Positions 1 through 12,439 of a stretch of 64,000 nucleotides of DNA are shown one piece after another. The notes beneath the pieces were generated by a model. It was given only the letters and a program-made list of their open reading frames with translations, was not told where the DNA came from and ran no database searches. Position numbers and translations under genes: made by a program. The stretch comes from Amaurobius ferox (Eukaryota; Arthropoda; Arachnida; Araneae; Amaurobiidae), in NCBI GenBank assembly GCA_951213105.1, contig OX578142.1, positions 114,449,065-114,513,064 on the forward strand, given 5' to 3'. The stretch's first letter is position 1, and each line of letters starts with the position of its first letter.

Positions 1-134
1 TTTTACTTCATAGTTATTGAGGTATTATGCCTAACTTTTACTTCATAGATATTGAGGTATTGTGCCTAACTTTTACTTCATAGTTATTGAGGTATTGTGT
101 CTAACTTTTACTTAATAGTTATTAAATGCCTAAC
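1..134. repeat. 35-bp tandem repeat, at least four units
   Basis: Units start at 1, 36, 71 and 106 with the phrase TTTTACTTCATAGTTATTGA and end in CTAAC. The fourth unit is shortened to about 29 bp and a remnant follows to about 152. The array starts at the window edge, so it probably continues upstream. No coding potential is seen. Confidence 0.9.
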
Positions 135-499
135 TTTTAGTTCATAGTTAAGAAATGAAAAAAAAAAGTTTTACTTTCCCTGTATATACTGTAAAACATT
201 TTGCAACCTTTGCTCATTTTTTTTCAGCTACTTTGTTGATTATTTCGTGAATTGATAAGAAAGCCACAATTACAGGCGTTCATGAAAATTTCAGCTTCAT
301 TTCTGAAATATTCAGCTAATTATCGCCTGCCGAAGCGTTATTTTTGTATTTATATATATATATATATTATCATAACTATTAGAAGCCTTGTTCCCCATTA
401 CGGACAACTGATACCCTGAAACGCTTAGTAGCATGCTTGCAAATGTTTTACAGTGTACAGAGCAGGGATAGGAGAAGTATAGAGTACGTATAGGGAAAG

Positions 500-965
500 T
501 ATTGTAATGGGATCGAAAATTCGAATTCCGATTTTTCGACGGCAGATTACGTTTTAAGCATCCCTAATTTCGAATCGACCGTTTCTGAAGTGACGTATGT
601 GTGTGTGTGTGTGTCCGTGAGTCTGTTACAGACGATATCTCACGAGCGAATGGAATGATTCGGACGAAATTAGGTAAAAAAATTACAATCGGGAAATAGT
701 GGAAGCCAATTGATTTTAAACGCAATCGAATGTTCGGGAGATCCGCAAATTTTGCAATTAAATTTTGAAAAAATCATCAAAAATCAGAACCTTTAATAAT
801 ATTGGGTAAACAATAATTTCTTATGTAATTTTTCATTAGAAAACGATTGACATAAATTTTAAAGGAATAGCATGAGCCGTTCTCGAGCTATTTAAATCTT
901 TAAAATAAATTTATCAAAAAATCACAGTTTCTCAAAAAATCTAGTTTTTTATATTCACGAAAAAA
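500..965 (+). repeat. Dispersed repeat family R2, copy
   Basis: It opens with GGGAAAGTATTGTAATGGG, followed by a diagnostic GCATCCCTAATTTCGAATC segment, a (TG)n stretch at about 598-614 and a CGATATCTCACGAGCGAATG phrase. The distal half (740-960) matches the reverse complement of 53835-54060. Shorter members occur at 1935-2180, 3475-3500, 4430-5090 and 26455-26560. No open frame or terminal repeats were found, so the class is unknown. Confidence 0.7.
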
Positions 966-2439
966 ATACTTTGTGCAATAATTTTGTATTTTGATGCTTA
1001 ACAGTTCTCCAACAGTCATTTATATATGAAAAATGCTCTGCTCTCCGTTTGTCTGTAACGTTTGGGGATCATTTCGTGAACTTGGCGACTCATTTATCGA
1101 AATATCGCCAACCTGAAGATATTTCGCCTCAGATTGACGAAAATGTTAAAAATTGCTCTCAGATAACGTAAATCATTCCAAATTGATGAATTAATTAATA
1201 AAATATTTTAAAATATGGACTATCTTGTCTATTGCAGATGCTATAAACTCATTTGGAGAAATGAGCAATTAACGATTTATTCATCGTTAAAAATGCTTTT
1301 AAATGACGTGAAATGCTTTTAAATGACGTGAAATGCAAGAAAATCCAAACACCACAAATAATGATGCTCAATATACTTTTGCCATTTTTTGAAAATCGTT
1401 CTCAATAAAATTCTCTATTGTAGGAATGCACACTCTGTAGAATATGTGCTTGCATTTAAACTGCTGTTTCAATAATTTCTTCTATACGCCGGTCTTTTTG
1501 AAATATCGACAAATGCATATGCATATTTCCAGAAGATCAAGAATTGAAGGTCAGTTTGCGAATTAGAATCATAGAACTCGACAGATATGCCAGTACAAGA
1601 ATATGCAAAAGTTAACTCTCTCACATTCATTTTTACTCACTCTACACGGCATAATATGCACAAAGAGAAAGTAACTAAATCACAAAACCCGACTGTAAGG
1701 GGCAACTCCAAAAATTTGGAAGGCACTCTTATTGCATATGGCAGCATCCATTGAGCGGTTTGGCTTTTATTATTAGCTCGTTAGCATGGAATAGTCAATA
1801 TATTCAATTGAAACAATAAACTTGCTATAAATGACAGTTTTTGCGAACTTCAGACTATCCCATATTGATGAACGTATAATAAGCTCAACAATCGGTCCAT
1901 GGATGTTGGCGTCTGCAATGGAAATGCCTGCAAAAGAAAGTAATTTAATGGGGTCAAAAATCTGACTCCCGAATTTTTATGCATTTGCATGTTTAGGCAT
2001 ACCTGAATATGAATCACCGATTTTTACAATAATATAAAAGAGGAGGGGCTTATTTGCAAGATACAGAATATCGCTTGAACAGATTGATAAAATTGAATGA
2101 AATTTGGTGCGATTACTTCAACTGATAAACGTTAAAAGCCTATTGATTTTCAGGAATGGTAGGTTTTTGGTAATACTCATTATGGCATAAAAGTTTAAGT
2201 AAATTACAAGAGAACGTTTACCAACACTGCATTATCTTTACTGTAACGTAACATTAATAAAACATATTAATATCATGAAATCATTCGTTCGTTCTTACTA
2301 ATTCCCCCGTGGTGAAGGGGCGCCTACACACCACGTCCACAAGACCCCCTATTTATAAACATTTATAAACCCTTAACCGTTAAAATTCCATCAAGAAAGC
2401 TTCGTTAGTTCTTATGTCGCACTCAAAAGTTAAATAAAT
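966..2439. other. AT-rich stretch without recognised genes
   Basis: No convincing coding region. A 21-bp direct duplication lies at about 1300-1335 (AATGCTTTTAAATGACGTG twice). A degraded R2 fragment occupies about 1935-2180, recognised from GGGGTCAAAAATCTGACTC and CATACCTGAATATGAATC. Confidence 0.5.
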
Positions 2440-3330
2440 ATTTGTAGCATGAAAATAAAAGCAAAAAAATAAAAACACGCTTAGATTTGTCCGGGTATTA
2501 CCCCATTAATCAGACACAAAGATACATTCGAGTCACTCCTGTTATACAAAGACACAAAACCACAGATTGAAATGAAGAAAACAGGAAACATTCCCAATTA
2601 ACCTCGAAATGCATTTCACACATGAGCAAACGGAAGCAAATTTCTTTTGTTTTTGAACCACCTGAAGAAGCAATAAAAAATGCACCATCGTTTGTTACAT
2701 TTAATGCTTTAGAAGATATACGAGACAAACAAACGGGCTTAAAAACAGCTTTATGTTTGTAGTGTGTGTATTAATTGCTAAGCGGCGCTACAGAGAGGGT
2801 TCGCCCTGTTAATTTGCGTTCTTCCGCGTTCAATCATCTCTTGGAAGTGCGAATTGCTTTTTAAAAACGCAAGTCGGTGTAGTGCAAATGACGGAAAGCG
2901 CGATCGCCTATTCTTTTAAGAGGACAAAAATACAATTTATGTTTATTTTACACCCTAATGGAGTAGAGCTCTAATCTTTTAACTTTATTCCCACTTGCCG
3001 AGTTTCAAACGAATTTCCGAAAATTTTGAGAGCAATTTCCCAGAGCTCAAGAATATTGTATTTTCAAATGATGATGAAGACAAATTACCTAGGATAGGAT
3101 AAGACTCCGAACAGCTATGAAAATAATTAAAGAAATGCTTTCATGCTTTTCACCCTGAAGGAAATGGAGTGTATATTTATGAACTTACATGAATACAATC
3201 CATTAGCTGAAAATCGTTATTAATAATGCAAAAGTTTGTTCAAAATATTTGGAAATTCGCTCATACGGGACATACATTAGCAAATATATCAAGAAGTATA
3301 TAAAACATAAGTTTTGAAAGTAAATACCAG
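2440..3330 (+). repeat. Dispersed repeat R5, copy 1
   Basis: This ~0.85-kb segment is matched in the same orientation by 8240-9010. Shared landmarks are CATTAATCAG[A/G]CACAAAGATA, TTATACAAAGACA, TTAATTTGCGTTCTTCCGC and CAATCATCTCTT. The copies are clearly diverged with several indels. No coding potential or terminal structure was recognised. Confidence 0.7.
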
Positions 3331-3871
3331 CTTTTTTGTTAACAAAGTAATTGTCATCTCATTATATGTTGTTTTAATTTCCTCAATATTTAATTGGATT
3401 CAAGCAAAAAATTTCATTCATTTTCTCGAACCTTCACATTTTTTGCTTTGTCTACAGTATATAATATATCCGTTAATGTGGAAAGTATTGTGACGGGGTC
3501 AACAACAAAGATGTTATTATAAGTGCTTTTAAATATAGATTATATGAATATGAAATTTTTTTAAATCAATATAATATTAAATAAAACGATAATAACATTA
3601 AAAATAAATATGAATATTGGAATTTAATAAAATGAGTTATTAATGTGAGAAACTATAAAGTTTAAAGGAAATGAAAAAGTGTTGCATAATATTTTGAAAT
3701 AATAAATACGTTTATGAATACGTTAAATGTCATCGAGAATTTTTTTATCTCGTGCAATTAATTCAAAAATTTACCACAAAAGATTTATTTACTGTAACAT
3801 GAACTGATGCTTAGTATTTTAAGAATGTTGAATATATATATACAGACCTTTTATATCATTTAAATTTGACA

Positions 3872-4132
3872 CATTTTTGCGCGGTAACCTAGTGGTTAGC
3901 GCGCGGGAGTTGCACTCGGTAAGCCCGGGTTTGATTCCCGCCACTGCCAAAACTGCCGCGTATGTAGGTCCGTAAATCCTTCCGAGATGTTGATGGTAGG
4001 GGAAAGAGGGTACGGTCCCTGTAGATGCCTCCCCTACTGGGTTCCGGTCTACATTGGGTGGCATTTCCCGGCCGTTCAAACAGTTGCCTTACACCTTTCT
4101 GGTAGGTCAGACGGTCTGGGTTTCAATAACAG
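3872..4132 (+). mobile_element. tRNA-derived SINE with intact B box
   Basis: A tRNA-like head (GGTAACCTAGTGGTTAGCGC) carries an A-box-like segment, and a B-box-like GGGTTTGATTCCC follows at about 3928-3940. The body contains CCTTCCGAGATGTTGATGG and a conserved 3' tail ending GGTCTGGGTTTCAATAAC. The bases GACACATTTT just before the head resemble the linker found after the 5S part in the composite copies at 22929 and 53156. No target duplication could be found. This copy is the reference for the B-box deletion in the composite copies. Confidence 0.85.
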
Positions 4133-4429
4133 CATATTGCATGGAGCTATTTACTTTTACATTTATATGCAAGTAATGAATGCAATAAGTAATAATATTT
4201 TCAACGGTCACTAATTTGAGTGACTTCGAAAAAGATATCCAGATTCAAAGATTCTGCATAAGTTCTGCAATTCAAGCATTCTGCATAAGTTAAAATTAGG
4301 CTTCGTTGAAGAAATAATAAAAGTTTAGGGATCATTTAAAATCATAGCGATTGTAATTGCGTAGGCACGGAATTTAGATACACAGATAATACACAGATAC
4401 ACAGATAATATATGTGTGTGTGTGTGTGT

Positions 4430-5090
4430 ATGTATTCAAAGTATTGGAATCGTGCCGACGATCGGAACTCGAATTTTCGAAGGATCTACACGTTTTGGGA
4501 CTTCTAGAACACGGAAAAACTATTTTTAGGAAGACCTCTGTGTGTGTAATGGTGTATCTGTGTGTTTTTCTGTGTGTCTGTGAGGATATTGCATTCACTC
4601 TAACTGAAAAACTAATGGATAGAATTTCATAAAATTTGGTAGGTAAGTTTTTTGGGGGAAACCCTGATGTTCATTAGATTATAGTTCGATTCGTAATAAA
4701 ATAATCTGCCTTCTTTGCGAAATGGCCGGCAGAAATTGTCTTCATCCACTCTAGCTAAAAACTAATGGACCAAATTTAACAAAATTTAGTGTATATTATT
4801 TCAATAATCTACAAGTGATTTATATACCAAATTTAAACAATTTGGCATATAAATCACTTGTAGGTTATTTTAGTACGATTCGGGAAAAAGGAACGGGCTG
4901 TTTTTGCGAAATGGCCAGCAAAAATCGTAAAATATAGAAATAAAAGACAACGTGTGCTCAATTACATCAATTAAATTCCTATTTTATACGTGATTTTTGA
5001 GAACAAAAAGAATAAGACTAACTCCATTACTCTAGGACTAGCCGTTCTTGAGATATTTTAGTTTTTTTCTCGTTTTCGCTACGCCACCTT
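4430..5090 (+). repeat. Diverged R2-like repeat with internal duplication and hairpin
   Basis: The segment starts with GGAATCGTGCCGACGATCGG and has an internal direct duplication: 'AACTAATGGA...AAATTT' followed by GCGAAATGGCC[A/G]GCA occurs at about 4605-4735 and again at 4760-4925. It contains the hairpin at 4809-4863. No protein is encoded. Confidence 0.5.
4809..4863. repeat. Near-perfect hairpin, 25-bp arms, 5-nt loop
   Basis: The left arm is 4809-4833 and the right arm 4839-4863. They are reverse complements except for one position, and the loop is TAAAC. It is built on the phrase ACAAGTGATTTATAT. Confidence 0.9.
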
Positions 5091-5602
5091 TGACAATAAG
5101 TCCAGCTATCAAATGAGAACCAAATTTAAGTTTAATGTGCAAATTCAATGTCATTTAAAATACTCATGACTGTTATTTTGTGCAGATAAACTGAAATTAT
5201 TATTGAAGAAATAAAGAGAACATGAATATGAGTCTGTAGGAAAAGACATGTGCTGCCCACATCAGAATTTTTAACAACATTGCAACAATGATTTATAGAA
5301 GTGAACTGGGATTATTTGCAGGCCATTTCGAAAAAATATAGGATCTATATTTAAAGATCCACCAAATTTTTGTAGAATAAAATGTTCTACAAATTTAAGC
5401 TGTGTACCAAATTTTTACTCTGTAGGACTTAGGAAAGTGCATTAAAAATGCCATCAAATAAGTATATCATGAAGAGTTATATAAAATTAAAAAAAAATTG
5501 AAAAATTGTTATCTACCAAATGTATTTTAAAATGTGAAGCCTCTCTCATATACAAAATAGTTAAACTCTTGGAAAGATATTTATTATATAATATATCTCT
5601 TT

Positions 5603-6895
5603 TTAACACTTTACAACAAAGTTGAAAAGTGTTTATGACTTTGTTCATTCTGTCTGTCTGTCTGTCCGTTAGCACGATAACTGCCGTAAAAATGACTTAA
5701 TCAAAATGAAATTTTAGTATGTTGTTCAGACGGTCTGTAGGACCTATGGGAATATAAATGAATAATATCACCCAATTTGTTTTAGATTGAACCCGGGTTG
5801 AAAAAATGAAATACATTGAGCCCTATGGGACCTAATTTTTCAAACATTTTTTAAACGGATTTAAAATTCACAAATTGCTTCGAAAATTTTAGGAAATAGT
5901 CAAATTGTTCCATAAAATATATAAAAAAAATTCAGCGAAATATATTCAGTAGTTCTTTAAATAAAAATTAAAATAATAATTACACCTCTTATATGAAACG
6001 ATCACGTGACCATGATATGAAACGATCACATGACCCACTTCAAAATGATATATGGCATCCATCTTGTTTCAAAATCGTGATTTTTTAAAGTTCTTTTTAA
6101 TTCATATTGAGTGTTGTATCCGTCCTAAAACTACTTTATTTTTGCTTAAATTCTGTGCATCTACATACTAAAACAACACAATGACAATATATTTGAGTTT
6201 AAATTCTCATTTAAATTTGATTATTTCTACAACTAAGCCTATTTTTCACCAATGTAAAATGTAAACAGCAAAATATGTAGAATGAGTTGTATTAGAATTA
6301 GTGTATTTCTTTAACACAAAATAATTCAGTCCATGGAGTCTGCATGGCTGATATGAATGAAATATTAATTGATTTTATAAACAGAAGGACGATTTTTTTC
6401 GATGAAGTTTTAAGCATAAAGTTTATGAATTGTAGCTCCATGGTCTTAATTTTTAAATAAAATAAATTATTATAGTATTGTGATGAATGAAATGGAGAAA
6501 GTTATGAATGAAATCCTGCTTTTATAGAGAGATCCAAGCGTGTAATTTTTTCTATGACGTCATTTGAATTTATTTCTGTTGTTTTCGATGAAGTTTTCAA
6601 ATATAATAAATTATCGTAGTATTATGATAGTTTTAAAAATATTACCGTGGAATGTATTGCATTTTAGAGATATTTAAACCGGGCAATTTATATTTCAATG
6701 CCGTCATTTGAATGAAGTTCATTTTTTTCAATGAAGGTTTAAGTTTTCAAATATAATAAATCAATGTAGTATTGTGATAAGTTTTAAAATATTACCGAGG
6801 AATGTATTGCATTTTCGACTTTTTTAAATAAAATTGCATTGAAGTTGGAAAGTGTTTCATAATCAATGCTTTAAGCATGATTGATCTTTCTTGTT
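5603..6895 (+). mobile_element. 1.3-kb hairpin-ended repeat, copy 1
   Basis: The start is TTAACACTTTACAACA and the end is TTGATCTTTCTTGTT. The 5' end folds: AACACTTT and CAAC pair with GTTG and AAAGTGTT around a 3-nt loop. The 3' end holds ATGCTT/AAGCAT flanked by AATC/GATT just before the terminus. A TCTGTCTGTCTGTCCG microsatellite lies about 45 bp from the start. Full-length relatives are at 15449, 37589 and 50518. There is no open frame, so it is non-autonomous. End hairpins, the internal microsatellite, absence of target duplication and insertion in T-runs suggest a Helentron/HINE-type element, but the class is inferred. Confidence 0.75.
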
Positions 6896-6954
6896 TCTTT
6901 CTGGAGGATATCCCAAAAGTCAGAATTTAATTGAATTTGTTTTCCTCCCTTTAT

Positions 6955-7339
6955 TAAGTAATTTTTAATTAAAAAACTACCTAACATATTTTACTGAAAT
7001 TTTTTTTATATATTTTAGGGGACAATGTGAATATTTCCTAAACATTTCGAAGCAATTTGTGAATTTTAAATTTGCTTAATAAATGTTTAAAAAATTAGGT
7101 CCCATAGGGTTCAATGTATTTCATTTTTTCAACCCGGGTTCAATAAAAAACTAATTGAGTGTTATTATTTATTTATATTCCCATAGGTCCTACAGACCGT
7201 CTAAAAAACATACTAAAATTTCATTTTGATAAAGTCATTTTTATGGCAGTTATCGTACTAACGGACAGACAGACAGACAGAATGAACCAAGTCACAAACA
7301 CTTTTCAACTATGTTGTAAAGTGTTAAAAAGTGAAGTAA
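6955..7339 (-). mobile_element. 1.3-kb repeat, truncated inverted copy
   Basis: The reverse complement matches the first ~390 bp of the 1.3-kb repeat, including the terminal hairpin (TTGAAAAGTGTTTG-like) and the GACAGACAGACAGACAG microsatellite. It faces away from copy 1, so 5603-7339 is flanked by ~380-bp inverted repeats. Confidence 0.8.
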
Positions 7340-8239
7340 AATTACAAAACATCGTCAATATTTAAATTCTTATAAGCTGAAAAATTCATTTGAGATCTTG
7401 AAATGAGGTGCAGAGTTTGTAGATCCATTTTCAGGAACACCCCTGATCTGAATAAACATAGAGCTACCTCACAGATGAATTCTAATTTCAATAATACTAA
7501 TTTTATTACTAATTTTAATAATATTCAAATTTAAAGAGGAGCCATATTGCCTATGTTGAGAAATAGGCATTAAATATTGACTTTTAAATGGAATAAGTCA
7601 CGAATATTAATATGATTCGGGAAGAAGAATCTATTTTTTTTCAAAATGTTGTAACCTTAATTATTTTTAATATGACGATTGGAAATATTTAAAAGTTGAA
7701 TGTTTTTATTACTTTCCAATAATCTTTCAAAGTTAGTCCAAACTGCAATATCTTTAGAACAGTTTAAATAAATAATGTCTTGAAATTTTTTTTCCTTACT
7801 TTGTTTTTTTTCTGAGGGGGGGGGGGGGGAGGAGTAATAAGTGAAGCACACGTAAAATAATAACTCAATATGCCTAACATATAATTTTTATGCCTTTTTT
7901 ATTTATTAATAAAAAAACAAAATAGATGCCAATTTCGTAGAATAATTTCGTAGAATAATTTTTAGCACCTTAAAAATATTAACGCATTCTCCAAAGTATA
8001 TAAAAATGGCCACGAAGTAGGTGTAGATGATATGTAGATGAAAGTGGTGGCCCTCTGGCTCTCGGAATCTATGATGATACAATGTCACCCGTATATCTGC
8101 TGAATCCGTATATCTGCTGTATATCCGTATCTGATAAAATACATCGGCGTTTGAGAGTAGAATCCTATTTTCCAAATTTTAAATTTCAAAACGCCTTTAA
8201 TAGAGCTTTATTTATGTCAACATCACCAGCAGAAGCTAA
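7340..8239. other. AT-rich stretch with a poly-G tract
   Basis: No recognised gene. An uninterrupted G run lies at about 7816-7829. Short reading frames here show no domain pattern. Confidence 0.5.
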
Positions 8240-9010
8240 ATAAATGGTTGGAATCCGATTAAAACGAAAACAAACGAGCATAATTACACTTAATTTGTGC
8301 TTTTGTGCGGTTTATCACTTCATTAATCAGGCACAAAGATATATTCCCGCCACTTCTATTATACAAAGACATAAACCCACAGACAGAAATAAGGTGAAAC
8401 TGAAGCACTCCCAATTAATCTTGAAAGACTTTGGGTAATAGAGGTAAAATTCTTTTGTCCCTGCACCTTATGGAAAATGCAGTAAATATATATTGCTGCT
8501 TGTTACATTTAATGCTTATAGGAGACCGAAAAATGGATTCGTTAAGCACCATTTTAGAGAGAGTTCACCCTGTTAATTTGCGTTCTTCCGCATTCAATCA
8601 TCTCTTAGAAGTGGGAATCACTTTTTAAAAACGAAAGTCGGCGCATTGCAAATCCGGAAAGAGTGATCACCTATGCTTTTAAGAGAGCAAAAGTTTCATG
8701 TATACTTATTTTACGGCATAAGGGGATAAATCTCGTCTTTTGACTTAATTCCCACTTGCTGTGCTTCAAGCAAATTTCCAGAAATTTTCGATGTGTATTG
8801 ACGTAGCTCGATGCAGTTTTGTTTCAGGTGATGATAAAAGTAAATTACTTTAAATCGGATAAGAATCTAAAAGGTATGTAAAGCAGGAACGAAATTATTT
8901 TGCACGTTTCATCCTTTTCTGCATGAGGGACTGTTGTATTAGTGAGTTTACATGAATTCTGCTCATTAGCTAAAAGTCGTTATTGACAGTGCATAAATTA
9001 AATTATGAGT
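8240..9010 (+). repeat. Dispersed repeat R5, copy 2
   Basis: Direct-orientation relative of 2440-3330; see that entry for shared landmarks. The phrase TTAATTTGCGTTCTTCCGC is identical in both. Confidence 0.7.
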
Positions 9011-9535
9011 TTACATAAACTATATTTAAATTAAATTGAAATTGAAATTTTAATTTATTTAAATATTATTGAAGTTATAAATTGGAATGTGTATTTTCAA
9101 CAGTAATTTAAGTTATTGAATTATAAATGTATTTAAAAAGTATTTGATATAATTAAATAAAATATGTAAAAACTGGATTGTAGTGGAATAGATATGTCAG
9201 CCAATTTTTCGAAAGCATGTATGACCTTTTCAAAAAATTATTATAATTGTCAATTTGTCACTTGATTTTAAAGTCAGCTCATTTTACATTTTGTTTCAAA
9301 TAGCTAATAATTTTACAGTAATAGCGCTTATAGTAAAATCCCTCACAGTAATAGCACATAATTTTACAATACAGCTAATAATTTTTAGGCATATATTTTA
9401 TCATCACTTTTCGCTTTTACATCTCTTCTCATATTTTGCTAGTGATATCCAACAGTAACTAAACAATAGGTAAAGAAATTTGACGAAGAGTGAAACTGTA
9501 CAATGTAAAAATATGCATCCGGTTATCCTCTAGGA

Positions 9536-9907
9536 CAGTGTTCTTCAACCTGTGTTCCGCGGAACCCTAGGGTTCCACTCAAACCCTTTAGGGGTTCCGC
9601 GAGTCGACACTACAATTCGTTGTTTTTGTTTTGTTTTTCTTTGTTTTCAATTTCATATGACATATATATGTATAATACAAATACTTTATATGAAATATTT
9701 ATCTTCTTGTTTGAATTACTGCAAATTAATATCTTATATAAAGTTTTTATAACAAAGGCAGATACGCACCTTGTTCATAACATGTAATACGTAATATGAC
9801 ACATCCCCACTAAAATCAAATCTGGGTGTGCTACTGAACGAAGGGTTCCATAAAAAAAATATCTCAAAAAAAGGGTTCCGCGAGATGACAAAGGTTGAAG
9901 AACACTG
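9536..9907. mobile_element. hAT-type MITE, 372 bp, with 8-bp target duplication
   Basis: Both ends read CAGTGTTCTTCAACC inward, so the inverted repeats agree over at least 15 bp, with related GGGTTCCGCG sequence further in. The element is flanked by CTCTAGGA at 9528-9535 and the identical CTCTAGGA at 9908-9915. A CAGTG start plus an 8-bp target duplication is the hAT superfamily signature. There is no transposase, so it is a non-autonomous derivative. The exact target duplication indicates fairly recent insertion. Confidence 0.95.
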
Positions 9908-9915
9908 CTCTAGGA

Positions 9916-10401
9916 TAATGAAATTAGAAAGCAGATAGTTTGCTTATCAAATAAAGATTGTAACTATAGAATTATCTCCCCTGCAAAAATATTTGGATCT
10001 CGGATAAAACTGAATTGGATTATTTTAGCACTTTACTGTTCTTTACAGACACACGAGAGTTACTACTTTGGCCGGGAACTATAGTTTAAAGTGGATTCTG
10101 CATTGATACATGCATAGTTGCATACACATTACTCTCTCTATATATATACCCAGGATTCAAATCCAGATCATTTGGATCTGAAGTCTAGAGAACCGTTCGG
10201 CTACAGATTGACTTAACGAAAAGTCTCCCGTGATTAGAATGCTTGCGTTTGGGACTCTAGAAACTAGTTTGCGACTATAGCCCAGTTTCTTGGCTAATCT
10301 TAAAAGCAAACAGCGGACTTTTTCTGGCTTTTCCTTTAATGGCAAAAATAGCTTGCACTTTTTTATGTACAGCGAAACACAGCCTACTTCAGTAACGACA
10401 A
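9916..10401. other. No recognised feature
   Basis: AT-rich sequence with no gene or clear repeat. The 83-residue minus-strand frame at 10157-10408 shows no recognisable domain. Confidence 0.4.
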
Positions 10402-10692
10402 AGTACATATAAGGTACGGGAGAGCCCAGTGGTTAGCGCGGGAGTATTGTACTCAGACGATCCGAGTTCAATTCCCGCCTTTGCCCAAACTGTCCTTGTG
10501 TTCACGCGGAGTAAGGGTACGTTAAATATGTGAGTCTGTAAGTCCTTCCGAGAGGTTGGTGGAAGGGGAAGGAGGGCACTGTATGCCGCCTCCACTGGAT
10601 ACCGGTTTAAATTGGATGGCTCTTCCCAAATAGATAGCTTACACCTTCGGGTAGGTCGGACGGTGTGGGTCGAAGAAGGAGAGTACATATAA
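10402..10692 (+). mobile_element. tRNA-derived SINE with 11-bp target duplication
   Basis: AGTACATATAA occurs exactly at 10402-10412 and 10682-10692, bracketing the SINE (10413-10681). The head reads GAGCCCAGTGGTTAGCGCG, with a B-box-like GAGTTCAATTCCC. The body shares CCTTCCGAGAGGTTGGTGG and GGTAGGTCGGACGG with the other SINEs, but the tail ends in GTCGAAGAAGGAG instead of (CAA)n, so it is a separate subfamily. The 3' half is also inside the inverted duplication 10527-12052. Confidence 0.95.
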
Positions 10693-12052
10693 AAATATTC
10701 TTAGGATTAATTTAGAATTTTACGAAAATATTATAAAATTGCAAAATAAATGGATATTTGTTACACAGACTGTTATTACCATAGTTAGAGAAGAGTGGAT
10801 TTTAATTTCATATCAAATAAGTTGTTAAAATGTAGAAATTCGTAAATATGGTTAATTTAATTTATTTTGCATAAATCACTTACACATTTCCCATTTTGAA
10901 GTACTTTATAAAATGCACTTCTGACGTATTTAATTATTTTTCAGTTTTGCAAATTACCCTTAATGCAATCTTAAATACTATTCGTGCCATTTTGCTTTCA
11001 ATTAATTCTATATCCACTTGTTATTCTTATTTAATTAATCGCGGTATTTTTATTGCTTCGCAAACTTTATAAATGTAAAATAAATGTAATAGCAAAGAAT
11101 TATTTCATATCATGCAATTCGGTATTTAGTTTTTTTTCATCTTGCTCACTTCAATTTTATTTTTGCAGAAGTTAAAGCTTGGATTTTTCAATTCACACAC
11201 ATCATGATTAATTAGTTGAAACATTTTGCAGAAAATGTTCTTAAAATAGCCTCGAGAAAATTATTTTTTCGCTCCTAATTTCCTCAAAAGTTAAATTAAA
11301 ATCATATTAATCAAAACTTGATCAAATATTTATTGATTTTGTATTTTCTATTGCTAAATATTTCAATTAAGGAATATTTAGTTATGGTTTTCTTATCGAA
11401 AAATACGAATTCCGTTACATTAAGTTTCAATAGATTTTTCCCTTAAATATGTATCCTATATTTCTACATTGAGTTCTGTCAAATATACTTTCTTTCTTAA
11501 CAGTTATTTTCAATATGTAATTATTGCCGCTGCGTAGTTTATAATAAAATTTAAAGTCAAAGTTTATAAAAATTTATTAAATTTCTAAATATCTTAATGG
11601 TATTTTTTACGTTATTAATGCATACTTTATTCTTAATTAGTGACTTTGGCGATACATATGTGAACGTAAATATATTTGGAATAAAAGCTTACATTCTACT
11701 TTCATATATATTATTTTAAGATCCGCTGAATGACTTCCTACTGTAAAAATCTCATGTCTCACCAAGGAATCAAAGCACTGATCTTCGGATGGTCAGAATA
11801 TAATCTATCCATTGAGCTACTGAGACATTATTTTTTCTCCTATATTGGATTTGAACTTTACATTCATCTCCTTGAAATTTCGGATCGAATTGCAACTTCC
11901 TATCAGAACGCCCTATGTATACTATTGATCTTTTTAAAGAGATGATAGCATATTTTTCGACGTAACTCTTATGAATTGAAATTCGCTGTCGTAATTCGTA
12001 GAGTCCTGGTAATAATCACTCGCGCCATGTGTTGAAATATATACCCCTATTC
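10527..12052 (+). repeat. Inverted duplication, arm 1 (about 1.5 kb)
   Basis: This arm is matched in reverse complement by 19787-21316. Matching landmarks run the whole length: the SINE 3' half, TATGTACTC next to it, TAATTAATCGCGGTATTTTTATTG, and GATAGCATATTTTTCGA near the far end. The breakpoint at 10527 falls inside the SINE, which therefore predates the duplication. It contains a decayed tRNA-like sequence at about 11756-11830. Confidence 0.85.
11756..11830 (-). repeat. tRNA-like relic inside inverted duplication arm 1
   Basis: On the minus strand the segment reads TGTCTCAGTAGCTCAATGG at the 5' side and ends GGTGAGACA, with TTTGATTCC in the B-box position. The T stem no longer pairs, so this is a decayed tRNA-derived sequence. 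Its counterpart is 19999-20071. Confidence 0.55.
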
Positions 12053-12439
12053 ATCCTGCTTATCGGCTATTCACCCTGGATTGGTATTGTGTTATATATA
12101 CCGACTGGTTACTAGGTTGCCATACTATTGCGTATTCGCATAGTGCGGCATCTCGCAGAATGGTACCCAAACAAAGCTACCACTAATGTAATAATTTATT
12201 AATAATTGACTTTAAAGTATAATAAACTTAATAATTTACATAAAAAATGCATGCGTGGCTTTCGAGCCTACTATAACAGGTACAGTATAGCTGACCAGCA
12301 GCTTGAATGTTTTCATAACGAGCTCGTATTGAAAACTCGATTGAAACTTGAAACTGAAGTCACGGCGATTTCAGGATATAAAATCTTTTGTCACAGACAT
12401 ACTGATTAAGTTCATTGACTGGTCAAGCCGGCAAATTGC

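Noticed and set aside
1..134. CRISPR-like array (also the 42540-42645 and 24020-24180 repeats)
   Set aside because: Units are contiguous without unique spacers and the DNA is eukaryotic.
10157..10408. 83-residue minus-strand ORF
   Set aside because: No domain, no initiation or splice context, and it runs into the SINE target duplication.
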